From Medicago truncatula (Eukaryota > Streptophyta > Magnoliopsida > Fabales > Fabaceae): 64,000 bases of DNA. This document shows positions 12,901-26,243 of this stretch, piece by piece (position 1 is the stretch's first letter; each line of letters starts with the position of its first letter). The notes beneath the pieces were generated by a model that was given only the letters and a program-made list of their open reading frames with translations, was not told the origin of the DNA and did no database searches. Made by a program: the position numbers and the translations under genes. The DNA lies in contig NC_053042.1 of NCBI RefSeq assembly GCF_003473485.1, forward strand, positions 12,420,501-12,484,500. Reading direction: 5' to 3'.

Positions 12901-13798
12901 CCAAGAGTGTAGGAAATTGTAGCAAAGAAATGAATAGCTAAATTGTGTTGGTACTAGCTCATAAAGTAGAAATAAAATCACAAAAAATTTATCTCAGTAT
13001 TTGTATTCTATTATTGCCAGCTTGTAAAACGTTTTCTTTATCTACTGATGTAATCTCAAATGATGAAACAAGCAATAATAAAAGAAAGCACTAATAATAT
13101 ATATCCTACAACCAGGAACCAGCTAAATATAAATCCCTAACTAAATATTTAAAAGTTAAACTCAAATATTTATCAGTAGTCAGTAGTGTCACATTGAATT
13201 AATATAAGAACGATGATATATGTTCCAATGTAAGTCATCTGCATTTATGACGAATTACGGAAGCAAGAGTTAGCAAGCACTAAACCTACAATAAAACAGA
13301 TATATTGCAAGCAACAAACCTATTAAATAAGGGTTTTCGGAATCCACCAAAATTGAGAGAAAATCTCGAATAATTTTATTGAAATAATAAATGCCTCTTG
13401 GACCGCATAATGTTATGTTTAAATAGAAAAAGAATAACAAACCCGTGGGCAGAAATAAATCAAAACAAAATAATAAAAGAAAATTCTAGAAATTGCTAAA
13501 ATATTAAAAGGCAGAGCGAATGACTAAAATAACAAACCTATCGAATGAATAAAATAACCCCTACGTCATGGCGAAGCGATAAGTTTTGATCGTGACGATC
13601 AGAGCTTTTTGAAAAGGTATATTCGGGTCAAACAGACACCAGATGCAAAATCTGCACCGTTCCGACTAAACCTTTCTTGCGCGCCACTTCTTCCTTGATT
13701 CGTGCTGCTAGCTTGTCTACATCAATTTATTCAACACTTATTTATTTTTCTCTATACCTCTCTTCAGTAGTGGAATCAGAAATTTTAAATAATGAAGA

Positions 13799-13802
<4 letters not shown>

Positions 13803-13850
<48 letters not shown>
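13803..13850. repeat. (AT)n microsatellite
   Basis: About 24 uninterrupted AT units. An ORF that runs through it as Ile-Tyr repeats is an artefact. Confidence 0.95.
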
Positions 13851-13853
<3 letters not shown>

Positions 13854-14544
13854 AGCATTAAATTTATATTATATTTCATTTTTTAAAGCAGAAATATACC
13901 TCACAATTATTTTCTACGATTTGTTCTTTTTTGAAAATGATATTATTTAACTCTCGAAATTATCAACCATCCAATTGATAGAACAATTGAAATTGTTAGA
14001 AACTTTCTGCGCTTTGACTTTTTCTTTTCCAATTTGTAAAACCATACGTTATAAAGGCCTCGCTACTAACTCTATTTCTAAATAGTAATGTCGACCAACG
14101 TTGAAATTTCTAATGATATTAATTAAGTATTGATCCATTATAGACCATTTATTAAGATAATCAACCAAAGAACTTATTGGCTTGACGCATGTGTAAGTAA
14201 GTATTTTATTTCTATAACAATAAGTTCTGTATATCTGGTAAAAAGTTATTTAGCAACGTACTAATATAAATTGATCTCATATATGATATATATATATAAA
14301 TTAACTTTGAAAGATTACAATGGGATTAGACAATGATTCACCAAAAATTCATGTTGTAAGTAGAAAATATGAGTCACGAAAGCTCTCTAATTGTAATTAG
14401 TTTAACTTTTACCTTAGAAATAGAAAAACATCAAGGGTGTATAACCTACTAGAATTATCAATTACTATGAGCCATATAAATAAAAGAAGTAATGAGCTCA
14501 ATTAGGGCTATCTCACTAAATATAGCTGGATGTTTCTTAAAAAA

Positions 14545-14880
14545 AAAAATAGATATGATTTAAGCCCGAAAATCATTTCATTAATCAATGATATAATTAA
14601 TAACAAAAAATTCACTGAAAATAAACATAGTTCTTTTTTTGTTTGTTTTTGAAAGGAACATATAAAGTTAAAAACATTTTAAAGTCACATGTAATCATCC
14701 AATTTCATCTGACCAGACAGCTACACACGAACTCGTACTATTTAGCACATGCACATCAAATTCCACAATTATAGTAAGTAACAAATTTTCCCCACCTTGC
14801 AAACTGTACTGAATTCACACATGACATGAGGGAAGGGACCAATTCAATCATGTCTATTATAGTACTCGATCCCTTTATCT
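14545..14880. repeat. duplicated block, copy A
   Basis: Sequence here (for example GAAAATCATTT, ACAAATTTTCC, CACCTTGCAAA and the TATTCGATCCCT-like end) recurs in the same order at 15680-15830 and 16640-16870. In the second copy the two parts are separated by about 800 bp that includes a TRIM fossil. Confidence 0.6.
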
Positions 14881-15679
14881 CAAAACTATAAACTTTTAGA
14901 TAAAAGTTATTAATTAATATGATAAAGAAAATTAGACGAATTAAACGAGCTTTGTTAAATATTGTATTTTATATTTGATTTAAAGAATTAATCATCTGCA
15001 GTTGTACGTAGAAGATAACCAGTTCACACACGAAAAAAATATAGTAAGTGATAATAATATAATAAAAATATCAAATTAATACATGATTGAAATTTGAAAA
15101 CGACATATAAAGTTAGACAACATATGTGTGGTATCATTTTAGTGCTTGGTAGCCTAGCTATATTGGAATTTATAAATTAAATAATCTACATACTGCATAT
15201 TGCTTCATAGAGAAGAATCATAGAGCCAATTTTCACTAATATTAAAAGTGGAATACTTCCATTTCCAATGCTCCCATTGACAGAAAATTAGGATATAAGA
15301 CATGATATGCCAAGTGCCAACCGTGTTTCCCAACCATAGCAAGATTGAAACGTGATAAATTTTTGCCTCAATCAGTTTTATGCATAAAAAATTTATCCCA
15401 TGCATAAGAACCAATGATGGAACCAATGATGCCTTTATTTTGTGAATCGGAATGCCTCGACAAAAAAGAATTCATCATCTTTTCAATCTCATCACACGAG
15501 GAGGAAGGTAGAGTAAAAAAATTCTCATGAAATAAGTTGGTTTTGCTTGAAGAACGGTCGTGGGCATTTGTTTGGCTTCATAGAAAAAATATCAACTCTA
15601 AATTCCTCAATTGTGAAGGGAGATGTGAGCATAATATTATAATCCACATTGAATTAATATAATTGGACATGTTTCATAA

Positions 15680-16870
15680 ATAAATTAGACATGATTTGAA
15701 CGGGAAAATCATTTGTGTCGTCAATGATATTAATCATAATTTTTTTTACTAAAAATGTAACAAAAATCAAGCTAGAGATATTTGAAAGTGACATGTAATT
15801 CAATCTAATCAAATCAGCAGCCCATCTAATACTAAAGAAAAATAGTTGGTGGTCATTTCAAGAGAGAAAGATATAAAATGAGTGATATAATAAACATGAT
15901 AGATTTGTGATATGAAAAGAAAGATAAAGGTAAAATAAAGTGTGAAAAATATTACTCTTGGAAATTGCGGCTGAGTTTAACACAACCCCATAAAATCAGT
16001 TTGTGAAGTGATGATTGTTCCGACTTATAAACATATTGTCAGGTCATCTCCTATCTGATGTCGAACTCATAACACACCCCCCGCGATCAGCCCTATTGGG
16101 CTTGGTTTGTGGATATAAATGGTGGGTAGCTCGGTAGCGGAAACATGATAGTACCCAATGAATCTTGAAGATGCTCTGATACCATCTTAAAAATCATGGT
16201 TGAGTCTAACATAACATACAAAATGAGTTTGTGAGGTGAGAATTACCCCCCCACTTATAAACACATTTTCATACCATCTCTTATTCAATTTACATATATA
16301 ATGAAGTGAAGGAAATGGTCCTTAATATCGAGGGGTATTGTTGACCAGCTAATGTTCAATGAAAGATTCCTGAATAGCATACAACCCAATACTTTGTCGT
16401 TGTAATCTACATCTTCTACCCCACATCATGACACAACACATGCGATATCATTTTCGACAAGAGATGTGATATTTGTACAACCATATCTAACAATTTTGAT
16501 GATAACTTTTATGTATTTTATTTTTATTGGTCCAAAACAATAGAGAGAGAAAAAAGAAGAGATAAATTAAGAATATAATGTGAATATGAGAGAGAAAGTT
16601 GTCAAAAAATTGTTAAAAAACAGATGTACATATATCATTTCTAAATTATACAAATTAACAAATTTTCCACACCTTGCAAATTGCAATGAATACACACAAC
16701 ACATTACATGAAGGAAAGGACCAAATTCCCTCTCGATTATATACAATTACAATCACGTTCTTCCCATTTTTTTTGGTCAAGAATTACAATCACGTTCTAC
16801 CAAAACATAAAACAAACAATTCAATCACATCTATTATAATATTCGATCCCTGTGTCTCAAAATTATATGA
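15680..16870. repeat. duplicated block, copy B (interrupted)
   Basis: Second copy of the block at 14545-14880, lying 0.6-1.8 kb upstream of the first CYP74 gene. Left part about 15680-15830, right part about 16640-16870, with other sequence inserted between. Confidence 0.55.
15965..16292 (-). mobile_element. TRIM (small LTR-type) fossil
   Basis: Two related segments (about 15968-16080 and 16190-16290) flank a core containing GCTCTGATACCAT, the complement of a Met-initiator-tRNA primer site. This is the layout of a terminal-repeat-in-miniature element on the minus strand. It has no coding capacity, and its two terminal segments have diverged, so it is not young. Relatives occur at 36495 and 40060. 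Confidence 0.65.
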
Positions 16871-16942
16871 AAAAAAAAAGCAATAAATAGTTCAGTATAA
16901 TAAGAAAAATCAAATCATCTATAAAAAAAAAAGTAATACAAT

Positions 16943-17015
16943 ATTTTTTTTGTCCCAGTCCCTGCATATAAAAATGCATGTCTTTGCCAACTGAGCTATG
17001 TTTACAGGACGAATA
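16943..17015 (-). mobile_element. tRNA-derived SINE fragment
   Basis: Read on the minus strand it has a tRNA-like box A (CATAGCTCAGTTGGCAAAGA) followed by the ATGCA...TATGCAGG phrase seen in the complete SINE at 29180-29310. It is short and lacks a clear box B. Confidence 0.5.
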
Positions 17016-17395
17016 ATACAATTATTAAAGTGGTTAATGAACTCCAAAATAAATATTCTACATTATTGGATCAATTTCAATGTAGATAAATCGTATTTCA
17101 AGAAGACCTAAAAAAAAAAAAACAAAGTACAAAATAAATAAATTAATGAATAAATGTATATTTGCAACATCTATTTTTATCTTGTACAAAAATTCTTAAA
17201 ATATGAAACTGTCCTATTTACAACACCGCCACCATCATAATTCATTGTCATGTATATCTTTGATCGTCTCATAGATCATTAAAAAATAATTGTAAAAATA
17301 ATGTACTTCAAAACACAAATCATTCCTTCTTTTTTTTTTTAAAGGATAGAAACAAAAATCATAAATCATTGCTCCTACTAGTACAAGTTACCTCA

Positions 17396-17402
17396 TTATA
17401 AA
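17396..17402 (+). promoter_or_regulatory. putative TATA box of first CYP74 gene
   Basis: TTATAAAA lies about 60 bases before the ATG. The leader after it (CATAACCAAACCA, then a TTTCAT motif just before the ATG) is shared with the second CYP74 gene at 31.9 kb, which supports it as the real 5' region. Confidence 0.5.
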
Positions 17403-17458
17403 AAACAATATACCATAAGTCATAACCAAACCAAAAAATATCAAGAGTTTCATTAACC

Positions 17459-19970
17459 ATGGCTTCTTCAAAACAAGAACAATCTTCCACCAACAAAGAG
17501 CTCCCACTAAAACAAATCCCAGGCAGCTATGGCCTCCCTTTCATCGGACCGATCTTCGACCGACACGACTACTTCTACAACCAAGGAAGAGACAAATTCT
17601 TCTCAACAAGAATCCAAAAATACAACTCAACAATCTTCAGAACCAACATGCCACCAGGTCCCTTCATTTCCTCAAACCCAAGAGTCATAGCACTCTTAGA
17701 CGCCGCATCTTTCCCGATACTCTTCGACAACAAAAAAGTCGAAAAACTCAACGTCCTCGACGGCACATTCATGCCGTCGACAAAATTCACCGGTGGTTAC
17801 CGTGTATGTGCTTACCTAGACACAACTGAACCAAACCATGCACTTATCAAAGGTTTCTATCTTAATACTCTTTTATTAAGAAAAGACACTTTTATCCCTC
17901 TCTTTAAGACTATACTTTCTGATGGTTTTAATGAGATTGAAGATGGGCTTTCTAGTAAAAGTGGTAAAGCTGATTTTAACTCTATGGTGAGTGTGGCTTC
18001 GTTTAACTTCATGTTTAAGCTATTTTGTGATGATAAAAACCCTTCTGAAACTATCCTTGGTGATCAAGGTCCTAAAATGTTTGATACTTGGTTACTCTTT
18101 CAACTTGCTCCACTTGCAACTTTAGGACCTCCTAAGATTTTCAATTATCTTGAAGATATCTTGCTACGTACGGTGCCCTTTCCTGCTTGTTTGACAAGGT
18201 GAGATTCATACCACACCCTTAAACATAGGATTCTTAATTTCTTGTTTATTTTATAAGTTTTTTTACTTCAGATTTTTATGTATTAACAGCATTAATTATG
18301 ATGAAAATGATGAAATAATAATCACTAAAGACAAACTTGAAAAAAGTACGGTATCAATTATTGATAAAAGGCTTAATAGCAGTTTTGACCTATCACGATG
18401 TAGCGATTTTAGCTCCTAACAAAATAAATTACAATCCAGCACTTTAAGTATTGCACTTTTTGCAATCTTGACTCAGACAAATTTTGACTGAGTCAAGGCA
18501 TATGTGGCATCCGTGTTAATGAGATCAAATACTTGAATTAGTCAACTTTAAATCGTAGACTCCCTCCTATTTTAATTGTAGCATTTGATTACTTCAAACA
18601 AATTAAAAAGAGATGATAAATGCGAGAAAAAGAGTGATTATTTTATTAAATTATTTTTATTAACGGTTGATGTATTTTTATTATCATAAATGTATAGTGA
18701 AAAATAATAACTAAAAAGCAATGGACATAATATTAATTCGAGCATAAAATATAAAAAAAATGAAAACTATATTGTGGTGAAAATGTGATGGTTATTACGG
18801 TACTTTTTTTTTTGTTACAAATTTTATTTCAAGATAAAAGTTGACATCTCTTTTTTTCATTCAGAAATTAATTGTTCTTTTTTTGGAAAAAACATGTATT
18901 TAAAAATATGTTTACATATTTTTGTTGTTTTTATAATTATGGATAACTCTTGATGCAATTCTTTTTATTGTTATTCAAATTCTTGCAAACATGAACTCCT
19001 TATTTATGATCAAAATCATGTGCAAACTGTGATAATTTATAATTGTCACTAGATTAGTATTTTACTCAAACATAATGATGTCTAGGAAGAATCTAACGAT
19101 TCCAAAGGAAAATTTAGATTCATGAAAATCAAAATCTAATTATTTTAAGGATTTATTTGAATATATACACTCAACTTTTTCATCGATAAGAGATAAAACT
19201 TTGAGCATTGTATAATGTTAGTGTATCCCTAACATTAAATTGTTGCGGCCAGGTCCTCTTACAAGAAGCTCTATGAAGCATTTTCTACTTCAGCTACAAC
19301 AATGTTAAACGAAGCCGAAAAAGCCGGTTTAAAAAGAAGCGAAGCTCTCCACAATATCATTTTCACCGCAGGCTTCAATGCATACGGTGGCCTAAAGAAT
19401 CAATTCCCAATCCTCTTCAAATGGTTAGGTTCATCTGGCGAAGAGCTTCACAAAGAACTCGCAAACGAGATAAGAACCGTGGTAAAACAAGAAGGCGGAG
19501 TAACAATTCAGTCGTTAGAAAAAATGCCGTTAGTTAAATCAGTTGTCTATGAAGCGATGCGAATTGAACCTGCTGTGCCTTATCAATATGCAAAAGCAAG
19601 AGAAGATTTAATCGTGAAGAGTCACGACGCGGCTTTTGAAATAAAAAAGGGTGAGATGATATTTGGATACCAACCTTTCGCGACAAAAGATCCTAGGGTT
19701 TTCGATGATCCTGAGGTTTTTGTGGCGAAGAGGTTTGTCGGCGAAGGTGAGAAGTTATTGAAGTATGTTTTGTGGTCTAATGGGAAAGAAACTGAAGAGC
19801 CTTCTGTGGGGAATAAACAATGTCCTGGGAAGAATCTTGTTGTGCTTTTGTGTAGATTGTTATTGGTGGAGTTTTTCTTGCGTTATGATACTTTTGAGAA
19901 TGAGACTAAAAATAATGCTTTTGGTGCTGCTGTTTCCATTACTTCACTCACCAAGGCTTCTAGTGTTTGA
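17459..19970 (+). CDS. CYP74-family P450 (CYP74C-like), copy 1, 2 exons
   Basis: Exons 17459-18198 and 19253-19970 (1458 nt, 485 aa) join through AG|G at a standard GT-AG intron. CYP74 enzymes convert fatty-acid hydroperoxides to allene oxides, aldehydes, divinyl ethers or epoxyalcohols without oxygen or reductase. Visible family marks: NQGRDKFFSTRIQKYNSTIF and PPGPFISSNPRV in exon 1, the modified I-helix GFNAYGGLKNQFP with its Asn, the ExxR-region equivalent YEAMRIEP, and the haem loop NKQCPGKN with the Cys ligand. There is no long N-terminal transit peptide, as in CYP74C/D types. At the F/L switch position (in NVLDGTFMPS) it has Leu, the state linked with hydroperoxide lyase. The 5' exon is more GC-rich than its surroundings. 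Exact subfamily is inferred from memory; AOS or DES function cannot be excluded. Confidence 0.93.
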
Positions 19971-21640
19971 ATTTGATTTTGCATTTCGTTTATAGTTATT
20001 GTTTTGTTCTTCCTTTTGGATTGTTTCTTCTCAATTTAGAATTTGGAGTTGAATATTGTACAAGTTTGTTTAATAATTTGTGTTTTCCATTCTTTGTTAA
20101 TTACATGTATATGAAATTTTATTAGTAAATAACATATCACACATGTATTGAAAGTATTTCGACGTTTTAAGTAGGGGAGCACAATTGAGATGTCGTCTTT
20201 TGATAATAGAGGTTAACGGTCTTACTCATTTTCACAATTGAGATAGTGACTTAATTTATACAAACTCGATTAAAACAAACGAAAGCATAAATATGTAACT
20301 CATAGTGAGCCAACAATATGATCGTTGTCTTAGCTGTAAAGACTAGGAGGCGAGTTTTCACTTTTAAAGAGTATTGTCGAGCGTCGTTAGAATTTCTAAT
20401 AATTTTTAAATAATGATATTTGAATAATCAAAAGTTGACAACTTATGAAACATCGTATAAAAATACGTTTGAAATTATATAAAAAGTGGGTCTGCTATAT
20501 CAAAAATTGTTTTCTTGAGACACAATCTCAATTTATGTACATAAAAAAAAAAAAAAAAAACTCTTTTTAACAAAATATATTAGACAATATTGAGAGCGTA
20601 GAGATTAAAAGTCATGGCTGTCATAACTTGAATATTCAAAATGTACATTGTCGATGCATGTTATGAATCTAGTTAAAGTTAATCAATTTTTAAAGTATTC
20701 ATATATGTCAACTATGAGAAAATATAATCTTATTAAAATGGAGCAAACATTTCAATTATTCTAAGTTGGAGATAATATTTTTCTCTTCTTTCTTTAATTC
20801 TATGAGATAAGCTTAATATTTTGTTGATACGATATATGACAATTCGTCTTATCCATTGGATTAGTCGAAATGATCAAATCCTAGCTTGGATATTAAATAA
20901 TTTTCTATTATCACGTGATTTTTAAAAAGATTGTTTTCTCCCTCAAAAAAAAAAAAAAAAGACTGTTTTAGTCCATTTTAGACTAAGCTATTCTTTAATC
21001 CTATATTTTATTTTTTTTGTCGAAAAAGTCTACGAAGTTTATACACACTATATACTGAAAATTGAAGAATATTGTATGTTCAAACTATAGCACCACAATA
21101 TTTCAAAGAGAAATGCTTTAAGAAAAAACGTTATTTTGAAAAACAATGTATTCAATCCATTGAAAATTTAAATTATTAACGCTTTTAATTCTTTAACAAG
21201 TGTCCTAGATCCTATTTTAAAATATACATACAACTACTATTTTGATGTACATCCCTATGGTTGAAAGAGGTAATAAGTAAAATCGAATTAAAATTGTTAC
21301 AACTATATATAGATGAATTTATCTTAATTGAATATGATTTACTACTTGCGTACAAACTACTAATTTATTCTCAAATCCGGCAAATTTCTATATAAACCTC
21401 CAAACGTACTCCATCTGATTAAACAAGGTTTTTCCAACGTACTAAATCTGATTAAACTAAGCAGTGATGTGTAGTTTACAATTTAAATTTCAAGTTCTCG
21501 TGGAACACGCATTCCATATTAATAATATATACTTTTTTAACCTATCTACCAACTGCAACAAATGCATGATAACGTTGTTTAGTAGAAAATGGAATATATG
21601 TTGAAGCCATCGAAGTACGCATGACAATAGGATGGAGTGG
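19971..21640. other. intergenic spacer after CYP74 copy 1
   Basis: 3' UTR then AT-rich spacer. A-tracts at about 20542-20562 and 20945-20960. No gene or clear element. Confidence 0.4.
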
Positions 21641-22090
21641 GGACGGATTTTACATTCCTCGTCCCCATATCCGATTCTCATATATTTATCCGTTGCCCTA
21701 CCCATTTTTAACGGGGATGAGTTATTGAACCATATCCCCGTTCCTGACGAGTTTGGGTATCCCCGCCTCATCCCCATCCTCGCATTGAATATTTTTTTTT
21801 AATAAAAAATAGAAGTTTTTTTTTGCAACCCTTAGAGAAATATTGTAATGCATTATCCAACAATATGTTCACTTTAACATTTGTTAGACCGATAAATTTA
21901 GTTGCTCCTTTAAATATCAGTGGTAGTTTTTATAACACGCCAATTATAAAACAAAATAACATGTCATGTCAACATATAGTAGTTTTCTACATTTGGGACG
22001 GGTTTGGGTATGGGTTCGAGGTGGGTACCTATATACCCGTTACACGTCCCATATCCGTGTTTTGAAATCGGGAAAAACCAAAACCCATAC
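21641..22090. repeat. GGGGAC/CCCGTCC-rich repeat, possible non-autonomous DNA element
   Basis: Left part is rich in GTGGGGACGG / CTCGTCCCCAT / TATCCCCG phrases and the right part in GGGACGGGTTTGGGTATGGG and CCCGTTACACG. This is typical of plant hAT-like repeats built from such motifs. I could not define inverted ends or a target duplication. Confidence 0.3.
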
Positions 22091-23027
22091 CGAAACCCAG
22101 TCAAAGTGGGGAAAATCCGTCAAATTGGATTTGGTTCAGGTGGGTAACCACATGTATGAATTTTGTTGTCATGCCTACATCGAAGCGTCCTTATCCTTTG
22201 CCCCCACCGTCTCCTCTTGTATTTGCTGGATATGTACTTCGAGAAATAGTCAATTTATTCCCTTACGATAAAATATTTCGATAATATTGTCATATTAGTT
22301 TCATCAGTCTACTTATTTATTGTTATATTAGTCCTTATAAATATTTATTATTGATATTATAAGAAATGCATGATTCTAAAGCGACCATTTTCTTGCAACA
22401 TGTCTTTAATGTCTTGAATCAACATGGTTTGTTAATGAAACTTATTTAAAGAAGACTTTATAAGATTTGATACAAAGCGAAGAATCAATATAGCCCACCA
22501 AGTCGTGGAAGCCTATATTCTTTGCAAGAATTAAACCGTGGTGAATGGCAAATTGTATTTATGGATATACTCACTTATAATGTCAAATAGACTAATGTTA
22601 AAAAAGATGAACATCACAATTTTTTTGACGTGTATGATCAAATTCACAAATGTTTGTTATACACGCCAAAACTTTTGCATGAAAATTGGAATGGAATTGA
22701 TCGTAATTTTTGATAAATTCGTCATCAATCTATAATTGGAATTGAAATAACTTTTTAAAAATATCAGCACATTATGTATGTTTATTATAAGCGAAATGTT
22801 AACTTGTGGTATAAGTTAAGTTAAGAAGTCAAATATAAAAATATGATCTTAAAAATTGTGTATTTAAAAATTATTTTTTAATTCTTTTCTTAGCTACTTA
22901 ATTAATGGCCTTAGGGCCTTAAAAAGAAACTACCGTCTTTTGGGCATAATTTAGCATGACATTTTTTTTAAATGATAAAAATAAAAGTGAATGTGATCAC
23001 TTGATAATAAACCTAAATTTTATTGAC
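22091..23027. other. intergenic spacer, no gene seen
   Basis: AT-rich; short ORFs here have no family resemblance. Confidence 0.35.
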
Positions 23028-23105
23028 TTTGAGCTTCGTTCAGTTAGTAAAGGACATTACATAATATATTCAGAGGTTGGGTTTCAAACTCCATTCACTC
23101 ACCCA
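23028..23105 (+). mobile_element. tRNA-derived SINE remnant
   Basis: Diverged box A (TTCGTTCAGTTAGTAAAGGA) and box B (GGTTGGGTTTCAAACTCC) separated by the ATAATATATTCA phrase, the same plan as the SINE at 27905. Old copy without clear target duplication. Confidence 0.45.
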
Positions 23106-23424
23106 ACTTTTGCTTTTAAGTTTTTAAGATGTTATATACACAACTTTTACTGTTAAAATTTTATATTTATCTTCTTAACTTGTGCTTTTAGATTAAATTT
23201 GCATTTTGTTTAAAGAAATACTTAAACATCTAGGCCTAAAATGGTGTTGGTCCAACACAACAGTGACGTCATTGATCATATCACATTATAACATGTTTCA
23301 TTTTTTATTGTTACCGTTAGAAAATAATGAAGGAATTAATCTGTATGTATCGTTAGTGTTCAATTATTTTATAAATATCTAATGATGTATTGTGATATCA
23401 ATTAAGAAAGAAATTTGATAATTG

Positions 23425-23970
23425 GACACAAAAATAGGGACACAATATAGACACCATCGTATGACACTATTCAAAAATATCATTTTTTTCTCTCTTCCTG
23501 TAGCTATTTCTCCTTTCTCTATCTCTCCCTTCTCTGCAAATCTCTCTCATCTCGAGTTCACCGGCCACCAACGTCCCACTCGCCGTCCGATGGCCGCCGG
23601 CGTCCCACTGTATCTATCTCTGACCCCATACTACTCGATGCGGCCATCGCCAAATCTCCTCACCACCACGCTGTCTCACCACCACCACCACCATAACCAC
23701 CACCACCATGCTTATTTCACTCGGATCTCAACAACCATATCTCATCTTTTTCTAGGATTCAACGACAACCACCATGCCTCCTTCTTCTCCGGTGATATTG
23801 GGTCTTCATCATTGGTGTAGGTGACAGAGAGAGAAGAAGAAGAAGAACGATGAAGCGAGTGAGTGAAGAGGCAACACACACAAAAGATAGGGGGATGATT
23901 TTACAAAATTGTCCTTGCAATTTAAAGGAAATTACAAAAAATCTCATTGGTGTCATTTTTGTGTCAAAAA
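23425..23970. mobile_element. candidate DNA transposon with GC-rich cargo
   Basis: GGACACAAAAAT...GACACCAT at the left faces ATTGGTGTCATTTTTGTGTC at the right, an imperfect terminal inverted repeat. Between them is a markedly GC-rich island (about 23540-23830) with CACCAC runs and CCGGCC/GCCGGCG phrases, quite unlike the AT-rich surroundings. The arrangement suggests a Mutator-like or other non-autonomous element carrying a piece of gene sequence. Similar AAATTTG near both ends may be a target duplication. Confidence 0.45.
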
Positions 23971-23999
23971 ATTTGTGCACGTTTATCATTTCCGATTAA

Positions 24000-26243
24000 G
24001 AAATATGAACACACTTGAGTTGTCATACCGTTAATTGTCACGACAATGCATCATTAAATGCATGTGTAAAGTAACTTTAGATGATTAGTGTACAATAATT
24101 AAACTCAATAATAAAGCATGCATGTCTATATAAGAGAGAGAGGGGAATGAAACATTTATATTGTAACATTAATATAATCATTTATGAAAAACATGAAGGA
24201 AAAATTAAGAGAAAAAATAGATATTACCAACAAACCAAATAATTATATGACAAAGAAGACTAAGTCATTCATATTTGAATTATGAGAGGAAATTTGAGTA
24301 TCCAAAGAAATTTGGAAGAGGATAAAGGTCGTCTCAAAGAAAAATTTGGACTTTTAAGTTTTTTTATGCAATCTGTCTACAATAATCCTTTTTAAACAAA
24401 ATATCATTTATTTACTTTAGAGGTTGTAAAAATTAAGTATAGGGTTTGATCGAGAAGACGAATATTAATTCAAAATTTATCACAAATTTATTTGTGAAGT
24501 ATAAATTTATGACTATTTACATAGTTAAATCTTTGAATCAAACATAATCAAATACACTTCCTCATTGAAGTATGAAAACATGATAGGAATTACTTGTATT
24601 TCACTATTAGGCCAGATAAAGGCACATTGTTTTTACATAGAAAGCATCACAATTATGGGTTGTTATAAATATTAGAAAACGATAAGCAATAACTGCAGCA
24701 CAATAAATAATTTAAAAATTATTTTCATGTTTTTATGAAGGAAATTCTCATAAAAAATAATCATGTGACATGTTAGATTATCAAGAGTTTAATAGTTTAA
24801 TCAAAAAACTCTTTTAATGAAACAATAACATAACATATAATCAAAAGAATATGAGTACTTTTTTCTCTTTTAACTCTTATTAAATAACTACATCCTTGAA
24901 TCAAACATAACCAGTACATTTCCTAAAAAAAAAAAAAAAAAGAGAAATATGATACATATATATAACTCTAAATTTTCTACCTCAATATTTTCATTCTAAA
25001 AATTTATTAAATGAAAAAATTACAATTAAAGTTTAATGAAAACTTTCCTTTGTCTCTAAGATATAAAAAATTCTAAGCTCTACAACGATTAAAAATTCAC
25101 CAATCAACCAAGGAAAAAATCATTATTTTTTCAAATACAAATCAAACACATAAAAAATCATAAATATCATCCCTTTGATCAGCAGTTTGAGAACATGATT
25201 GAGGCTTTGAGACTCATTTGTTGTAAAGGTTGTCTTGTTCGGTTGTTAGATTTGTTACTGTTGATTATGAATTCAATTGATTCATTCCTTATTTGTTCAA
25301 ATTTTAAGGTGATGTTATGTGGTAATATTTCCTCACTGAAGTGTTCGTCTCCATATAGTTACGCCAAACTCAAACGTATGTCACAGTGGTGAAAAAGAGC
25401 AAAAGAGAGGGTTAATTACGCCCAAAATGGTGGTGTGAATAGCAATATAACAAAATTTGCATTTTTAATAGATTTAAGAACAATTTTTTTTGGTAGAATC
25501 TTTGATGTCTTTTTTATTTTTTTTTTATTTTTAAATGAGGGTTAATTATCAGAGTATAGGTATGAGTCCCACCTCTCTCTAGGCCACCCTTCTCTGCTCT
25601 GTTAAGTCAAAGTGGTTCCCATCTTGAATGATCGTAGCCGTTCAGAAGTCAATACAATGTTTCAAAGCTTTTCAAGCTTATGATCATTTCCATGACTCAA
25701 ACCATATCGTCGATAACTCATTCCCATCATTTATTACCCTCACTCGGGTTATTCGATTCAACGTTGGAGACAAACTTAAATCTACCTTACGTATCCCAAT
25801 TCTATCGGTTGGTATTGAAATGTAAACTCATAAAAACATAGATTAGCCACCATTCTTTCACAAAAACACATTCACACTCCTCTAAAAAAAATTACACATC
25901 ACACACACTCATAAACAAATTTTGTTGGTTTCATCTTTGTTTCACTATGGTTTCATAATATGACTGACTCTTATACCCCTTTATTATTTTTTTTCACTTG
26001 ATGTTGCTTTCATCTTGCACAACCTAGAATCTAAATATGTTGTAACATACTCTTCCTTGTTCTGGATCGCCAATTATCTTCCGTGCTTAACATAATAGCT
26101 ACACTAGGAGTTTGTATTTGACCCTTTTATGCTTTTGGTATATTGGTGATTGTTTCATTTGTACTTCTTGTGCAAAGAAATAGTGGTTGATAATATTTTG
26201 CTTTTTTCTAAAAGAAAAAATTGTAGGTGTTAGCCACTGGAAC
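24000..26243. other. intergenic spacer, no gene seen
   Basis: AT-rich; no recognised element. 25195-25830 includes two short ORFs with no family resemblance. Confidence 0.35.

Noticed and set aside
13677-13886. ORF with Ile-Tyr repeats
   Set aside because: Produced by the (AT)n microsatellite; no family resemblance.
18553-18860. Stowaway-like ACTCCCTCC in the CYP74 copy 1 intron
   Set aside because: No matching inverted end or TA duplication found on the right side; may be a decayed copy.
21641-22090. Complete hAT element
   Set aside because: Motif composition fits, but no exact ends or 8-bp duplication could be placed.
23422-23820. His-rich 132-aa ORF
   Set aside because: The His run comes from CAC repeats in a GC-rich island within a probable transposon.
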